Shown piece after piece: positions 44,734 through 55,884 of a stretch of 64,000 nucleotides of DNA (the stretch's first letter is position 1; each line of letters starts with the position of its first letter). This DNA comes from Campylobacter iguaniorum (GTDB lineage: Bacteria > Campylobacterota > Campylobacteria > Campylobacterales > Campylobacteraceae): positions 1,302,001 to 1,366,000 of the forward strand of contig NZ_CP009043.1 in the NCBI RefSeq assembly GCF_000736415.1. The letters run 5' to 3'. Made by a program: the position numbers and the translations under genes. The notes under the pieces were generated by a model that had not been told where the DNA came from, did no database searches, and saw only the letters and a list, made by a program, of their open reading frames with translations.

Positions 44734-45978
44734 ATGATAAATTTAAAATTAATTGAAACAAACTTTGATGAGTTTAATGCCAAACTAAAGGCAAAAAAGG
44801 TTGATGAAGGCGTTTTAAAGCTACTTTTAGACACTCATAATGAGCTAAAACAAAAGAGACAAGAGCTAGAAAATCTCCAAGCAATCCAAAATGCAAAATC
44901 AAAAGAGGTCGGAAATCTAGCTAGAAATGGCGGAGATGTATCGTCTCTAAAAGCCGAGCTCGAAGAAAATAAAAAATCCATGCAAAATGCTGCAAATTTA
45001 GTAAATGAACTTGAAGCTAAACTAGACCTTGTCGCTAGTCGTGTGCCAAATATAATAGACGATGATGTTCCATTTGGAGCTGATGAAGATGAAAATGTCT
45101 GCATCAAGACAGTTCTTGAGCCGACTAAATTTAACTTCAAACCAAAAGAGCATTTTGAGCTTGGAGAGAGCCTTGGTTGGCTTGACTTCACCACTGGTGC
45201 CAAGCTTGCTGGCAGCCGTTTTACCGTGCTTAGAGGAGTTGGGGCTAGACTTAGTAGAGCGTTAGTTAATTTTATGATTGATTTTAATACTTCAAGAGGA
45301 TTTGAGCTAGTAAATGTACCGTTTTTAGTAAATTCAAACACACTTTATGGCACAGGACAACTACCTAAATTTGAAGAAGATTTATACAAAATGAGAGATG
45401 AAGACTTGTATCTTATCCCTACAAGTGAAGTTCCAGTGACAAACATATATAATAACGAAATCATTCCAGTAGAAAATCTGCCTATCAAAATGACTTGCTA
45501 TTCTGCTTGTTTTAGACAAGAAGCAGGAAGCGCTGGACGTGATACTCGTGGCATGATACGCCAACACCAGTTTGAAAAAGTAGAGCTCGTGAGCATAACA
45601 ACTCCAGAACAAAGCTCAAAAGTCCTTGATGATATGATAAGCTGTGCTTCAGATATGCTTAGTGCTCTTGGGCTTCCTCACAGACACATGATGCTTTGTA
45701 GCGGAGATCTTGGATTTAGTGCAGCTAAGACTATCGATCTTGAAGTTTGGCTTCCAGGTCAAGGCAAATACAGAGAGATAAGCTCTATCTCAAATACTAG
45801 AGATTTCCAAGCAAGACGTGCTAAAATCCGCTTCAAAGATGGTAAAAAAAATAGCTTAGTAAATACGCTAAATGGCTCAAGTCTCGCAGTAGGCAGAACA
45901 TTAGTAGCTATCATGGAAAACTATCAAAATGAAGATGGAGCAATAAGCATACCAGAAGTTCTTAAAAAATATATGTAA
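44734..45978 (+). CDS. serS: Seryl-tRNA synthetase
   Basis: 414-residue class II synthetase. N-terminal coiled-coil arm (about 25-100) that binds the long variable arm of tRNA-Ser. Catalytic core with motif 2 ([20 protein letters not shown], near residues 250-269) and motif 3 ([18 protein letters not shown], near 388-405). [17 protein letters not shown] is typical. 8 nt after trpS. Confidence 0.97.
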   Translation: MINLKLIETNFDEFNAKLKAKKVDEGVLKLLLDTHNELKQKRQELENLQAIQNAKSKEVGNLARNGGDVSSLKAELEENKKSMQNAANLVNELEAKLDLVASRVPNIIDDDVPFGADEDENVCIKTVLEPTKFNFKPKEHFELGESLGWLDFTTGAKLAGSRFTVLRGVGARLSRALVNFMIDFNTSRGFELVNVPFLVNSNTLYGTGQLPKFEEDLYKMRDEDLYLIPTSEVPVTNIYNNEIIPVENLPIKMTCYSACFRQEAGSAGRDTRGMIRQHQFEKVELVSITTPEQSSKVLDDMISCASDMLSALGLPHRHMMLCSGDLGFSAAKTIDLEVWLPGQGKYREISSISNTRDFQARRAKIRFKDGKKNSLVNTLNGSSLAVGRTLVAIMENYQNEDGAISIPEVLKKYM

Positions 45979-45987
45979 GGCTAAAAA

Positions 45988-48336
45988 GTGGCAGACGTAG
46001 AGCAAACCAAAGATGATGAAGTAGTCATACTTCAAAAAGATGAAGAGCAAAAAGATGAAGGCATAATCCCTCTTGAAGAATTAGACAAAAAAGAGGAAGT
46101 GCAACCAGAAATCAAAGATGAAGAGAAGCCAAAAAGCAAGCTCATAATCTTTGGTGCAGCTGGGGCGTCTTTGCTTGTTTTTATAATCATCATCTTAATC
46201 TTTGCTCTAAGAAGCAGCGATAGTGAGCCTGAGATGCCAACTACCACGCCAACTGAGCCAAAACAGACAATAACTCAGAAATTTAATCCATCAAAAATAG
46301 ACGACCTAATAAAAAAAGCAAATAGCCTTTATGAAAGTGGAAATAAATTTGAAGCACTAAAAATTTATGAAAATATAGCAATATATAATGAAGCCTTATC
46401 AAACTATAATCTTGGCGTATCGCAGATGAATCAAGGCAGATTTGAAGAGGCTATTGGATCATTTAAAAAAGCCATAGAAAATCAAGAAAATACTTCTGCT
46501 AGTGCTTTGAATGCTGCTATATCTGCACTTGAGCTTAAAAATGACAAGCTTTTTAAATATTATATAGACATCGCTGGAGCGTTTTTATCTCAAGAATCAG
46601 ACTCGGTTTTATATGATCACTATAATGCACTTATAAATTTTTATAAAGGATATTATATTGAAGCTTTATATATTTTAGATAGTATGGGCGAAGGCAAATA
46701 CTATGAAAACCAAAAAAACTATATAAAATCAAAAATTTTAAGCTACATATATCAAGATAAAGATGCCATAAAATCGCTTGAGCTCATAAATGGATACAAT
46801 CCAAATTTGCCACTTGGACTTCTTTATGCAAGAACAGGACAATATGACGCCGCTCTAAAGCATTTAAACAAGGCGTTAGTCGATGAAAAAAATCAAAATT
46901 TGATAAAGCTTGCCATCTCTTTAGTCAATATCAAAATTGGCAATTTTGAATCGGCGGCTCTAAATTTAAAAAGCATAAACGACCAAAATCAAACATTTAT
47001 CACAGCAACTTATCCTATCAAAGCTATTTTAAAACCAGATTTTTTCGATATAGATATAGCTCAAAAAAACTTTAGTATTAATACTTTTTTTGATACAAGA
47101 AATGTCTATGAAATGCTATTTTATTTTGCGCCTTATAAGGTTTTTGATGCTAAGCAGACGATTGATTATATAAGAAAAGGTGGAATTAGCGCATTTGTAG
47201 ATGAAAACGCACAGGCTGATGAATACCTAAAAACAAGCAGCATCATATCAAAGGTAAATTTAAATATTTCAAAGACTATAGCAAAAGCTTTGAATTATGA
47301 TTTAAGAGAAGCAAATAAGGAGTTTTTAGATATCATAAATATCTACTCAGGGCACTCTATCTTACACTACAATCTAGCTCTTACTTACGCTCAGCTTGGC
47401 AACTTCGCGCAAGCCTATAAGCACTTTATCACAAGCTATCACTTAGATCCAAGCAACTATCTTAGTGGAGTTTTTGCCATCACGACTTCGAGCATGATAG
47501 GAAAAACAAATGCCAAACTCATAGAAGAGGTCTTAGAAAATCTAAATCAAGATGGAAATATAGAGCCAAATAATATATATGAAGCCATTATTCAGCTAGT
47601 TCTTGGCAACGAAAATGCCCTTCTTAGATGGCTTGAAAATGATAAAAGCGAACAAGTTTTAGACCTTTCATTTGCCTCAATAATAGCCCATATATCTGGT
47701 CTAAACCAAATAGCCATACAAAAAACTGAGAAACTAAAAGAGATTTTGCCTAATGATATCATTACAAATATATTATATTTTACAACTAGATTTACTGGAA
47801 ATAATATAAAAGAATATGCAAAAAATGTTCAATACAACTATTTTAGCAATAATCTAAATTCAAAATCATTTTACGGTGGGCCAAATATAGTAAGAGTTCA
47901 ATATATAAAACTTCTTCAAATAGCAGGACTTTTGGACGTGCAAAGAGATAAGATAAAAGCTGATTTGGACAATGCTTCGAGTGATTATCAAAATATCATG
48001 CAAACATTAGCATATATAGATCTATTTACCAGAAATTATGAAGAATCCTATACAATTTACAATGAGCTGATAAACAAATATGAGATGAATGACGCAAATA
48101 CTCTATTTTTAGCAAGCGTGGCTAGCATAGGAGCAAACCACCCAGAAAGTGCCATAGGATACATCAGACTGTCAAAAATAATAGATCCGACTTCGGTAGA
48201 AAATATCATAGCACTTGCTTTGCTCTATCAAGAGGTCGGAAATATCGATGCCGCAGTCGGTCAGTATAATATACTAAAAGACAACGGCTATCAAAGTAAG
48301 TTTTTTACCTTTAAGCTTTTAGATCCAGAGCTTTGA
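45988..48336 (+). CDS. Membrane-anchored TPR-repeat protein
   Basis: 782 residues starting at GTG (AAGG upstream), nine bases after serS. Residues 1-50 are an acidic Glu/Lys-rich tail, 52-74 one membrane helix, and the rest a large domain of helical tetratricopeptide-like repeats (for example LGVSQMNQGRFEEAIGSFKK and YNLALTYAQLGNFAQAYKHF). The order of charge puts the tail in the cytoplasm and the repeats in the periplasm. The gene after serS in C. jejuni (Cj0390) is the same type. Its partner is unknown; a scaffold role, such as for flagellar or envelope assembly, is speculative. Confidence 0.8.
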   Translation: MADVEQTKDDEVVILQKDEEQKDEGIIPLEELDKKEEVQPEIKDEEKPKSKLIIFGAAGASLLVFIIIILIFALRSSDSEPEMPTTTPTEPKQTITQKFNPSKIDDLIKKANSLYESGNKFEALKIYENIAIYNEALSNYNLGVSQMNQGRFEEAIGSFKKAIENQENTSASALNAAISALELKNDKLFKYYIDIAGAFLSQESDSVLYDHYNALINFYKGYYIEALYILDSMGEGKYYENQKNYIKSKILSYIYQDKDAIKSLELINGYNPNLPLGLLYARTGQYDAALKHLNKALVDEKNQNLIKLAISLVNIKIGNFESAALNLKSINDQNQTFITATYPIKAILKPDFFDIDIAQKNFSINTFFDTRNVYEMLFYFAPYKVFDAKQTIDYIRKGGISAFVDENAQADEYLKTSSIISKVNLNISKTIAKALNYDLREANKEFLDIINIYSGHSILHYNLALTYAQLGNFAQAYKHFITSYHLDPSNYLSGVFAITTSSMIGKTNAKLIEEVLENLNQDGNIEPNNIYEAIIQLVLGNENALLRWLENDKSEQVLDLSFASIIAHISGLNQIAIQKTEKLKEILPNDIITNILYFTTRFTGNNIKEYAKNVQYNYFSNNLNSKSFYGGPNIVRVQYIKLLQIAGLLDVQRDKIKADLDNASSDYQNIMQTLAYIDLFTRNYEESYTIYNELINKYEMNDANTLFLASVASIGANHPESAIGYIRLSKIIDPTSVENIIALALLYQEVGNIDAAVGQYNILKDNGYQSKFFTFKLLDPEL

Positions 48337-48348
48337 ATCAAGCTCTGG
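48325..48348. terminator. Bidirectional hairpin between the TPR gene and leuA
   Basis: 9-bp arms CCAGAGCTT / AAGCTCTGG around TGAATC; the loop begins with the TGA stop of the TPR gene. It separates two convergent genes. No T-run on either side. Confidence 0.6.
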
Positions 48349-48356
48349 CAACTTAG

Positions 48357-49874
48357 CTATTTATTTTTCATAGATAAATAGCTGTTTAGTGCGCCTATAT
48401 ATGCTTTAGCGCTAGCTAGCATTGTATCGATATCAAGTCCATGCCCTATAGTCGGCACTGAGTTTTCAAATGCTACTTTAACTGTTACTTTTGCAAGTGC
48501 GTCTTTACCTTGAGAAACTGCACCTACTTTATAATCTTTTAGTTCGCCATTCACTCCACTTATTCTATCAATAACCTTAAATATCGCATCTGCTGTGCCA
48601 TTTCCTAAAGCCGCGTCTTGTATGATTTCATCTTCAAATTTAATACTTATGGCTGCACTTGCGTGACCTGCATTGCATGAGCTTGTGCTTAGCTTTTCTA
48701 TATCATAAATTTGAGGGACTTTTGTGATTTCGCTACTTACAAGCGCTCTTATATCATCATCAAAAATCTCTTTTTTCTTATCGCATAGATCTTTAAATTT
48801 AATAAATGCGTCATTTAGTTCATCATTGTCAAGATCAAAGCCTAAATTTATAAGCTTGTCTTTGAAAGCGTGACGACCACTGTGTTTGCCAAGAACCAAA
48901 CTATTTTTTTCAGCTCCGATATCTTCAGCTTTGATGATTTCATAAGTTTGAGCGCATTTTAAGACGCCATCTTGGTGAATGCCGCTTTCATGGGCAAAAG
49001 CATTTTTGCCTACTATTGCCTTGTTTGGTTGTGGCTCAATGCCTGTGATACTAGCCACCAAACGGCTTGTAGCGTAAATCTCTTTTGTCACAATATCAGT
49101 ATAAAGTGGTGCAAATACATCATTTCTGGTTCTTATAGCCATGACTATCTCTTCAAGAGCGGCGTTTCCAGCTCTTTCCCCTAGTCCGTTTATCGTACAT
49201 TCCACCTGTCTTGCACCAGCTTGGACGCTAGCTAGAGTATTAGCCACAGCAAGACCCAAATCATTGTGATTATGCACTGAAATAATAGCGCGATCACCAA
49301 TAAAATCTACCATTTCTTTTATCATCACAGCTATTTCATTTGGAAGTCTAAAGCCCACGGTATCTGGCAAATTTAGCGTCCTTGCTCCAGCTTCAACCAC
49401 AGCAGCGCAAATTTCTTTTAAAAATACTATATCGCTTCTTCCAGCATCTTCACAGCTAAACTCAACATCATCAACAAAAGTTTTAGCATAGCTAACTGCT
49501 TCAACTGCTTTTTTGATTACTTGATCTGGAGTCATTTTAAGTTTATGCTCCATGTGTATTGGGCTTGTCGCTATAAAAGTATGAATTCTTTTATTTTTTG
49601 CTGGAGCTATCGCTTCGCCAGCTGCTTTTATGTCGTTTTGCAAAGCTCTTGCAAGACTCGCAACTCTTATATTGCTAACTTGTTTTGCTATTTGATTTAT
49701 CGCATCAAAATCGCCACTACTAGCAGCAGCAAATCCAGCCTCCATCACATCTACGCCAAGACGCTCAAGCTGAAGTGCGATTTGAATTTTTTCTTCTGTA
49801 TTCATAGAAGCGCCAGGGCTTTGTTCGCCATCTCTTAATGTTGTATCAAATACTATTATTTTATTCTTATCCAT
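48357..49874 (-). CDS. leuA: 2-isopropylmalate synthase
   Basis: 505 residues; first step of leucine synthesis, condensing acetyl-CoA with 2-oxoisovalerate. N-terminal TIM barrel with [15 protein letters not shown] (9-23) and the metal-binding [33 protein letters not shown] is the second signature. A C-terminal regulatory domain (about 385-505) resembles the leucine-binding allosteric module. The length fits the classic bacterial leucine-regulated type rather than homocitrate or citramalate synthase. No leader peptide was seen. Confidence 0.93.
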   Translation of the reverse strand: MDKNKIIVFDTTLRDGEQSPGASMNTEEKIQIALQLERLGVDVMEAGFAAASSGDFDAINQIAKQVSNIRVASLARALQNDIKAAGEAIAPAKNKRIHTFIATSPIHMEHKLKMTPDQVIKKAVEAVSYAKTFVDDVEFSCEDAGRSDIVFLKEICAAVVEAGARTLNLPDTVGFRLPNEIAVMIKEMVDFIGDRAIISVHNHNDLGLAVANTLASVQAGARQVECTINGLGERAGNAALEEIVMAIRTRNDVFAPLYTDIVTKEIYATSRLVASITGIEPQPNKAIVGKNAFAHESGIHQDGVLKCAQTYEIIKAEDIGAEKNSLVLGKHSGRHAFKDKLINLGFDLDNDELNDAFIKFKDLCDKKKEIFDDDIRALVSSEITKVPQIYDIEKLSTSSCNAGHASAAISIKFEDEIIQDAALGNGTADAIFKVIDRISGVNGELKDYKVGAVSQGKDALAKVTVKVAFENSVPTIGHGLDIDTMLASAKAYIGALNSYLSMKNK

Positions 49875-49908
49875 TTTATTTTCCTATTAAAGTTTGTAAA
49901 TTTATTGC

Positions 49909-49914
49909 ATTATA
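49909..49914 (-). promoter_or_regulatory. Probable leuA promoter, -10 box TATAAT
   Basis: Minus-strand TGCTATAATGC, an extended -10 box, 35 nt before the leuA ATG. AATAGGAAAAT is the ribosome binding site. Confidence 0.6.
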
Positions 49915-50028
49915 GCAAAGACTGGTTTATTATTAGATTAAATTTAGTTATTAATAATTATTATCGCAGCAGATTAAGGAGAGAGAGTTTATAGATAAAT
50001 ATATAAATTTTATTTGAAATACGCGTCG

Positions 50029-50766
50029 TCATTCGTTCTCCTTGTTGATAAATTTGATATTTTTAGCAAAGCAAATTGCCCAAACGGCTCTTATTATACC
50101 ATAAATTACATAAAGCGTGATAAGAGCGGTTGCACTTTCTAGTGGATACAAATATAGCATAGAAAATACTAAAACTAGCATCACAAGAGCTTTTATATAA
50201 TTTGCCCTTTTGAAATCGACCTTTTTAAAGCTAGGATAGCGGACATTTGATACCATAAGTACCGAAAGTCCACCCACTATAAAGATAAAAATCCACTCAA
50301 AACCATGCATAAAATCATAACTTGTATAAATCCCAACCCAAAATGCACACACTATCGCCGCACTTGGTATAGGAAGCCCGATAAATACATTTGGCTCATA
50401 AGTTCCAGTCATTACATTAAACCTTGCAAGCCTTATAGCGCCAAACACCACAAAAACAGCTGCAAGAAGCGAGCCAAAGCGACCAAAATAATGACCTATA
50501 CTAAAATAAAAAAGCATAGCAGGAGCCACGCCAAAAGCCACTAAATCAGCCAAGCTATCAAACTCAACACCAAATTTAGAAGTAGTTTTAGTGAGCCTTG
50601 CTACTCTGCCATCAAGCCCATCAAGGACAAGAGAAAGCACAATATATATGATAGCTTTGCCATACTGTCCATTCACAGATGCAATGATACTAATAACTCC
50701 TAAAAACGCACTTCCAGCTGTAAATAAATTTGGTAATATATATATTAATTTTGGCTTATTTTCCAC
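50029..50766 (-). CDS. pssA: CDP-diacylglycerol-serine O-phosphatidyltransferase
   Basis: 245 residues, multi-span inner-membrane enzyme making phosphatidylserine. The CDP-alcohol phosphotransferase signature DGLDGRVARLTKTTSKFG, then VEFDSLAD, gives the D-G-x2-A-R-x8-G-x3-D-x3-D metal site near residues 48-75. Product is decarboxylated to phosphatidylethanolamine by Psd. One-base junction with the Psd-like gene upstream. Last gene of the leftward run that begins at pglE. Confidence 0.95.
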   Translation of the reverse strand: MENKPKLIYILPNLFTAGSAFLGVISIIASVNGQYGKAIIYIVLSLVLDGLDGRVARLTKTTSKFGVEFDSLADLVAFGVAPAMLFYFSIGHYFGRFGSLLAAVFVVFGAIRLARFNVMTGTYEPNVFIGLPIPSAAIVCAFWVGIYTSYDFMHGFEWIFIFIVGGLSVLMVSNVRYPSFKKVDFKRANYIKALVMLVLVFSMLYLYPLESATALITLYVIYGIIRAVWAICFAKNIKFINKENE

Positions 50767-51383
50767 TATTTATCTCCTAAAAATCCGATAAGTTCAGTAG
50801 CTTTTATACTATTTCCAACAGAAACATTCAGCCTTGTATCGGTTGGCAAAAATAGACTAACTCTACCAGATACGATAAAACCAAATCTCCTACCGGCCTT
50901 TAGCTCTTTTATATTTTCAAAATGAACTTTTCTTCCAAAGCCCAAATTTACTCTCACTATGACTTCTTTGCCAGATATATCACAAACCAAAGCCATTCTC
51001 GAATTAATAAGGTTTTTATTCACATCATTAGATAGTAAATTTAGACCATCTTTTGCTCTAATCTCTTTGATTTTCAAATTTGCAATAGATCTTAAAACTC
51101 CTGAGTCAAAAAGACTATTTTTTATCATAATCTCTGTATATTCTTTGGAGTTATATATACTTTTTTTGATATATTCTATCTTGCCATCTACCGGAGAAAG
51201 CACGGCATTTTCATCATCGATAGCCGGAAGTCTTTCTGGATTTCTATATATAAAAATAGAAAGTAAAAGTAAAAATCCAAAAAGATATTCGCAAACACCA
51301 AATAAAAGTGATAAGATAAATAATCCTGCAAATATTGCAACTTTTGAATATCCGTATTTGCTTATCACTTTTAAATTATCCAT
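50766..51383 (-). CDS. Phosphatidylserine-decarboxylase-related membrane protein
   Basis: 205 residues. Two hydrophobic spans near the N-terminus (about 14-45), then YRNPERLPAIDDENAVLSPVDGKIEYI, the strong N-terminal signature of Psd proteins. Near the C-terminus relatives have an FGSR or LGST site where the chain cuts itself to make the pyruvoyl cofactor; here the stretch reads GRRFGFIVSGRVSLFLP, with no Ser directly after the Gly. It may not self-process as the enzyme does. It lies between pssA and ftsH, as Cj1115c does in C. jejuni. Whether another psd exists cannot be seen here. Confidence 0.75.
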   Translation of the reverse strand: MDNLKVISKYGYSKVAIFAGLFILSLLFGVCEYLFGFLLLLSIFIYRNPERLPAIDDENAVLSPVDGKIEYIKKSIYNSKEYTEIMIKNSLFDSGVLRSIANLKIKEIRAKDGLNLLSNDVNKNLINSRMALVCDISGKEVIVRVNLGFGRKVHFENIKELKAGRRFGFIVSGRVSLFLPTDTRLNVSVGNSIKATELIGFLGDK

Positions 51384-51386
51384 TTG

Positions 51387-53315
51387 CTATTCCTTATTTT
51401 TTGCTTCTAATATATCACTATTTTCGTCTTTTTCATCTATTAGTCTACTTTGTAGGCCGTTTTCTTCTTCATACTCTTTTATGATTTGACGAACTTTCGC
51501 ACCCTCTATAGTTTCTTCTTCGTAAAGCGCTTCAACCATTTTTTCTATAGCCCCTTTGTATAGCTCAAGCGTAGCTACCACACTCTCAAATCTCTCTTGT
51601 AAGAAATTTTTAACATATTCATCAAGCTTGTGAGCCATATCGTCGCTATAATCTTTTATGCTTTGACCGCCATTTAAGAACATATTTCTTTGTTTTTCAA
51701 GCACCATAAGTCCAGCTACATCTGTCATACCATACATAGATATCATAGCTTTTATAATATCTGTTGCACGCTCTAAGTCATTGCTAGCTCCTGTGCTTAT
51801 CTCTTTTATAAACACATGTTCAGCAGCGCGACCCCCCAAAAGCACATCAACTTTAGCTATAAGCTCATGCTTTTGCATAAGAAATTTATTCTCTTCTGGT
51901 GTGTTTAGAGTATATCCAAGTGCAGCGATACCTCTTGGGATAACTGAAACTTTTGTGACCTTATCTGCACCTTTGGTGGTTTCTGCTATAAGAGCGTGTC
52001 CACACTCATGGTATGTGACTATTTTCTTTTCTTTTGGATTTATGCGACGAGATTTTTTCTCAAGTCCTGCGATAGCTCTCTCAACTGCTTCGACTAAATC
52101 TTGTTGTTCGATGTTGCTTTTGCTAGCACGACCTGCTAAAAGTGCCGCTTCGTTTATGATATTTGCAAGGTCAGCTCCAGCAAGTCCAGCTGTCAAGCGA
52201 CCTATCTCATCCATGTCTACATTTTTAGCTAGTTTTACCTCTTTGCTATGGACATTTAGTATCTCAACCCTGCCTTTGAAATCTGGTTTATCAACTAAAA
52301 CTTGTCTATCAAAACGACCCGGTCTTAAAAGTGCTGCGTCCAAAACCTCAGGTCTATTTGTAGCTGCTAAGACTATAACTGGACTTTTGTCGCTATCAAA
52401 TCCATCCATTTCAGCTAGAAGTTGATTTAGAGTTTGCTCTCTTTCATCATTTCCACCCATCATAGCTCCAGCAGATCTGCTTTTACCAATGGCGTCAATT
52501 TCATCTATAAATACAATAGCTGGGGCTTCTTTTTTAGCATTTTCAAACAAATCCCTTACGCGGCTTGCTCCAACGCCCACAAACATCTCTATAAAGCTCG
52601 ATCCTGAAACTGAGAAAAACGGCACATCAGCTTCGCCTGCTACTGCTTTAGCAAGAAGTGTTTTACCAGTGCCTGGAGGTCCTACAAGTAAAACGCCTTT
52701 TGGTATTTTGGCTCCAAGTCTTATATAACGCTCTGGATTTTTAAGGAAATCCACTATCTCTTTAACCTCTTCTTTAGCCTCTTCTACGCCAGCTACATCG
52801 CCAAATTTGACCTTTGGTCTTTCGCTATTTACTAACTTTTTGCTACTTCCCATTCCAAGAATGCCACCACCCATATTTTTTTGCATTCTGCTAGCAAGAA
52901 ACATCCAAATTCCAAAAAATATAAATATAGGTATCACCCAAGAAAATAACATATCACTTAGCCAGTTTGTTTCGCTATATGCTTCGTATTTCACGCCTTC
53001 ACTCTCAAGCAATGGAACTAGTGTTTGATCATTTACCTTTTTAGTTATAAACGAGCCACCATTCCCGCTTGCTTTGATAGTTGTTTGTCCGATTGCGACT
53101 TGATTTATCTGTTTGCTTTTGATAAGTTCTTTTAGTTCAGAGTAAGTTATTGTCTTAGAAGCTGTGTTTGAGCCAAATTCACTCATGCCATCAGGCGCAA
53201 AACTTCTAAATACAAGAACCATTATTATAGCAAATGCAGCAAATACTAAAATAGGATTTTTATTGAAAAAATTTCCATTATTATTTTGCTGATTTTTGTT
53301 GTCGTTATTTTCCAT
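51387..53315 (-). CDS. ftsH: ATP-dependent zinc metalloprotease FtsH
   Basis: 642 residues. Membrane spans at about 21-37 and 122-141 flank a periplasmic domain. The AAA ATPase follows with Walker A GPPGTGKT (212-219), the pore motif [14 protein letters not shown], Walker [10 protein letters not shown] and the SRH block [20 protein letters not shown]. The protease site is HECGH near residue 436. It forms a hexamer in the inner membrane that extracts and degrades membrane proteins and some regulators. Lies between prmA and the Psd-like gene. Confidence 0.98.
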   Translation of the reverse strand: MENNDNKNQQNNNGNFFNKNPILVFAAFAIIMVLVFRSFAPDGMSEFGSNTASKTITYSELKELIKSKQINQVAIGQTTIKASGNGGSFITKKVNDQTLVPLLESEGVKYEAYSETNWLSDMLFSWVIPIFIFFGIWMFLASRMQKNMGGGILGMGSSKKLVNSERPKVKFGDVAGVEEAKEEVKEIVDFLKNPERYIRLGAKIPKGVLLVGPPGTGKTLLAKAVAGEADVPFFSVSGSSFIEMFVGVGASRVRDLFENAKKEAPAIVFIDEIDAIGKSRSAGAMMGGNDEREQTLNQLLAEMDGFDSDKSPVIVLAATNRPEVLDAALLRPGRFDRQVLVDKPDFKGRVEILNVHSKEVKLAKNVDMDEIGRLTAGLAGADLANIINEAALLAGRASKSNIEQQDLVEAVERAIAGLEKKSRRINPKEKKIVTYHECGHALIAETTKGADKVTKVSVIPRGIAALGYTLNTPEENKFLMQKHELIAKVDVLLGGRAAEHVFIKEISTGASNDLERATDIIKAMISMYGMTDVAGLMVLEKQRNMFLNGGQSIKDYSDDMAHKLDEYVKNFLQERFESVVATLELYKGAIEKMVEALYEEETIEGAKVRQIIKEYEEENGLQSRLIDEKDENSDILEAKNKE

Positions 53316-53323
53316 CTTTTTCC

Positions 53324-54133
53324 TTATTTTTTAAATATAAAGCTTTCCCACTCGTTTAGAGTGATATTTTCTACAAGCGTAAGATCTTTGAATGTATCTA
53401 AAATCCTATCTTTGTATTTTGTTAGAATACCAGACAAAATTAAATAACCATTATCATTTATGGAATTTTTCAGATCTTTGCTTAAAAGAAATATAACATC
53501 AGCTATAATATTTGCAACAACAATATCGTATTTTTTATCAGCATCTGTGATAGAACCAGTCCAAATTTGGTTAAATTTAACGCCGTTTTTTTGAGCATTT
53601 TCTTGTGAGCTAAGCACTGCAAGCTCATCGGTATCACAAGCGTCCACGCTTACTCCAAGCTTCGCAAGAGCTATGCTTAAAATGCCACTTCCACATCCCA
53701 CATCAACAGCTGATAAATTTTGGTTTGTAGATATGAATTTACTTATCAAATTTAAGCAAGAATTTGTGCTTTCGTGATGACCTGATCCAAAAGCAAGTGC
53801 TGGATCTATGATGATATCTATAAGCCCATTTTTAGGCTCTTCCCAGCTTGGTCTTATGTAAAATTTACCTACTTCAAGAGGCTTTATGCCTTTTTTATAC
53901 TCATTAATCCAGTCTATGTTGTCTTTTTGGACTATGTTTGTAGATATATCAAATTTAGCCTTTTTAGCAAACTCTTCTAAGCCCCATTTGATATCTTCAA
54001 GCTCATCTTCATCTCTAATTATAAAGCCATCAGGCAACTCTTCTACGCATGTTACGCCAAGTTCAAAGGCAAAATCTTTTAGGATTTCATAATGCGAACT
54101 TTGAACTTTTAATTCAAAAAATTTTTCTTTCAT
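53324..54133 (-). CDS. prmA: Ribosomal protein L11 methyltransferase
   Basis: 269 residues. Trimethylates L11 (rplK, also here) using SAM. N-terminal L11-binding domain, then a Rossmann fold with AVDVGCGSGILSIALAKLG (motif I, near residues 138-156), the acidic end of strand 2 in DACDTDELAV, and VVANIIADV (motif IV). GSGHHESTNSCL is the PrmA-specific loop before motif I. Its start overlaps the cheY stop by one base. Confidence 0.93.
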   Translation of the reverse strand: MKEKFFELKVQSSHYEILKDFAFELGVTCVEELPDGFIIRDEDELEDIKWGLEEFAKKAKFDISTNIVQKDNIDWINEYKKGIKPLEVGKFYIRPSWEEPKNGLIDIIIDPALAFGSGHHESTNSCLNLISKFISTNQNLSAVDVGCGSGILSIALAKLGVSVDACDTDELAVLSSQENAQKNGVKFNQIWTGSITDADKKYDIVVANIIADVIFLLSKDLKNSINDNGYLILSGILTKYKDRILDTFKDLTLVENITLNEWESFIFKK

Positions 54134-54498
54134 TAACTAAGTACGTCTTCAAGTTTTTCTTTTAAAACTTGTGGGGTGAATGGTTTTACGATATAGTTAT
54201 TCACACCAGCTTTCAAAGCCGTTATAACCTCTGCTTTACCACCTTCAGTAGTTACCATAATGATTGGCATATCTTCATATTTTGACTCTGCTCTGACCTT
54301 TTTGACAAGTTCTAGTCCGTTCATTTCAGGCATATTCCAATCAGTAATCAAAACGCTAATATCAGGATTTTGTTGCAAAATATCCCAAGCCTCAAGTCCA
54401 TGCTCGGCTTCTAAGATATCTTTATGTCCAAGTCTTTGAAGTGTATTTTTTATAATTCTTCTCATAGTAGAGCTATCATCAACAACGAGTAACTTCAC
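54133..54498 (-). CDS. cheY: Chemotaxis response regulator CheY
   Basis: 121-residue single receiver domain. Phosphoacceptor Asp53 (ITDWNMPEMNG), acidic pocket Asp7/Asp8, switch Thr84 (VTTEGG) and Lys105 (IVKPF) are all present; phospho-CheY binds FliM and changes flagellar rotation. No output domain. In C. jejuni cheY also sits in front of prmA, next to pgl genes. 64 nt after hisA. Confidence 0.95.
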   Translation of the reverse strand: MKLLVVDDSSTMRRIIKNTLQRLGHKDILEAEHGLEAWDILQQNPDISVLITDWNMPEMNGLELVKKVRAESKYEDMPIIMVTTEGGKAEVITALKAGVNNYIVKPFTPQVLKEKLEDVLS

Positions 54499-54562
54499 TA
54501 ACGATCCTTTCGTAAATTTGAGCTATTTTATCAGAATTTAGTTTTAAAAAAACTTTAATCAT

Positions 54563-55273
54563 CTATAAAGCGATTTTAAAAGCCTCTTTTAAGTCGATTT
54601 TGCCTTCATAATACGCCTTGCCAACGATAGCCCCAGCTATACTTTTGTTAGCTTTTAAGCTAATTATGTCTTCTATGCCTTTTACGCCGCCACTTGCTAT
54701 GGTATCAACTCCACTTGCATTTGCGATGCAAGCTGTGAAATCCACATTTACTCCACTTAGCATTCCATCTTTGCTAATATCAGTAGCTATAATGGCATCT
54801 ACGCCAGCGTCTGCGTACAATTTGGCAAGATCGGTTGCTCTTACTTTGCTTACCTCAGCCCAGCCTTCAACTGCTACAAAGCCATTGTTTGCGTCTATTC
54901 CGACTGCTACTTTGTATTTTTTGGCTACTAGTTTTACAAAATCTGGATTTTTCAGAGCAATTGAGCCTAAAATAACTCTGTAAATACCTAAATTTAGATA
55001 GTCTTGTATCCTTTTTTCATCTCTTATACCGCCACCAATTTCTATTTTCAAATTTGTCTGACTGGCGATTTTTTCTATTATTTTAGCATTTACTGGCTCA
55101 CCTGCAAACGCACCATCGAGGTCTACTATATGAAGCCAGCTTGCCCCCATATCTTCAAACTCTTTTGCAAGCTCCCAAGGCCTGTCTGAGTAGATTTTTG
55201 CACTATCCATAAGCCCTTTTGTAAGTCTTACGGCCTTGCCTTCTTTTAGATCAATTGCAGGTAAAATATCCAT
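54563..55273 (-). CDS. hisA: Phosphoribosyl-ProFAR isomerase (HisA)
   Basis: 236-residue half-barrel-repeat TIM enzyme; fourth step of histidine synthesis. [16 protein letters not shown] carries the first catalytic Asp (Asp8), [12 protein letters not shown] the second; paired phosphate loops EIGGGIRD and ASGGVKG are seen. It shares one base with the stop of hisH. hisF and hisI are not in the window. Confidence 0.95.
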   Translation of the reverse strand: MDILPAIDLKEGKAVRLTKGLMDSAKIYSDRPWELAKEFEDMGASWLHIVDLDGAFAGEPVNAKIIEKIASQTNLKIEIGGGIRDEKRIQDYLNLGIYRVILGSIALKNPDFVKLVAKKYKVAVGIDANNGFVAVEGWAEVSKVRATDLAKLYADAGVDAIIATDISKDGMLSGVNVDFTACIANASGVDTIASGGVKGIEDIISLKANKSIAGAIVGKAYYEGKIDLKEAFKIAL

Positions 55274-55884
55274 TATAACTCCGTGAAATTTTTTATAATC
55301 TTTAGCCCATTTTCGTGTGATTTTTCTGGGTGTGGCTGGAAACCATAAACATTGTCTTTGTAAATCGCACTTACAAACTTATAGCCGTAATTTGTAGTGG
55401 CTAAGACCTGATTTGCAGGACAAATTGCGTGGTATGAATGCACGAAATACAAATACGCTTGTTTGTTTAAACCTTTATTTACCTTGGTTTGAGCTTTGAA
55501 ATCACATACATTCCAGCCCATATGAGGGACTTTTAGATATTTATCAAATTTAGCTTCGTCAAATTTAACCACGCTGCCTTCCATAACTCCAAGCCCGTCA
55601 TGTTCACCAAACTCAAATCCCTTTTCAAATAAAAGCTGCATTCCAAGACAAATCCCTAAAAACGGCTTTCCTGTTTTGATAAACTCAAGTATGGCACTAT
55701 CTAAATTTGAGCTTTTAAGCTTATTCATCGCGTCCCCAAAAGCCCCAACTCCAGGAAGCAAAAGCTTGTCATAATTTTTAAGCTCATTTGCGTCGCTTAC
55801 TAGTTCGCTTTTTGCCCCCACGTAGCTAAAAGCATTGATAACGCTTCTGATATTTCCAGCACCATAATCAATTATCCCTATCAA
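55273..55884 (-). CDS. hisH: Imidazole glycerol phosphate synthase, glutaminase subunit
   Basis: 203-residue class I glutamine amidotransferase. Cys79 in [10 protein letters not shown], with His185 and Glu187 in [11 protein letters not shown], forms the triad; it supplies ammonia to HisF, which is elsewhere. GVGAFGDAM and [10 protein letters not shown] are family motifs. It overlaps the end of pglG by 17 nt. C. jejuni has hisH paralogues tied to glycan loci, so a second role is conceivable, but the neighbouring hisA favours histidine synthesis. Confidence 0.93.
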   Translation of the reverse strand: MIGIIDYGAGNIRSVINAFSYVGAKSELVSDANELKNYDKLLLPGVGAFGDAMNKLKSSNLDSAILEFIKTGKPFLGICLGMQLLFEKGFEFGEHDGLGVMEGSVVKFDEAKFDKYLKVPHMGWNVCDFKAQTKVNKGLNKQAYLYFVHSYHAICPANQVLATTNYGYKFVSAIYKDNVYGFQPHPEKSHENGLKIIKNFTEL

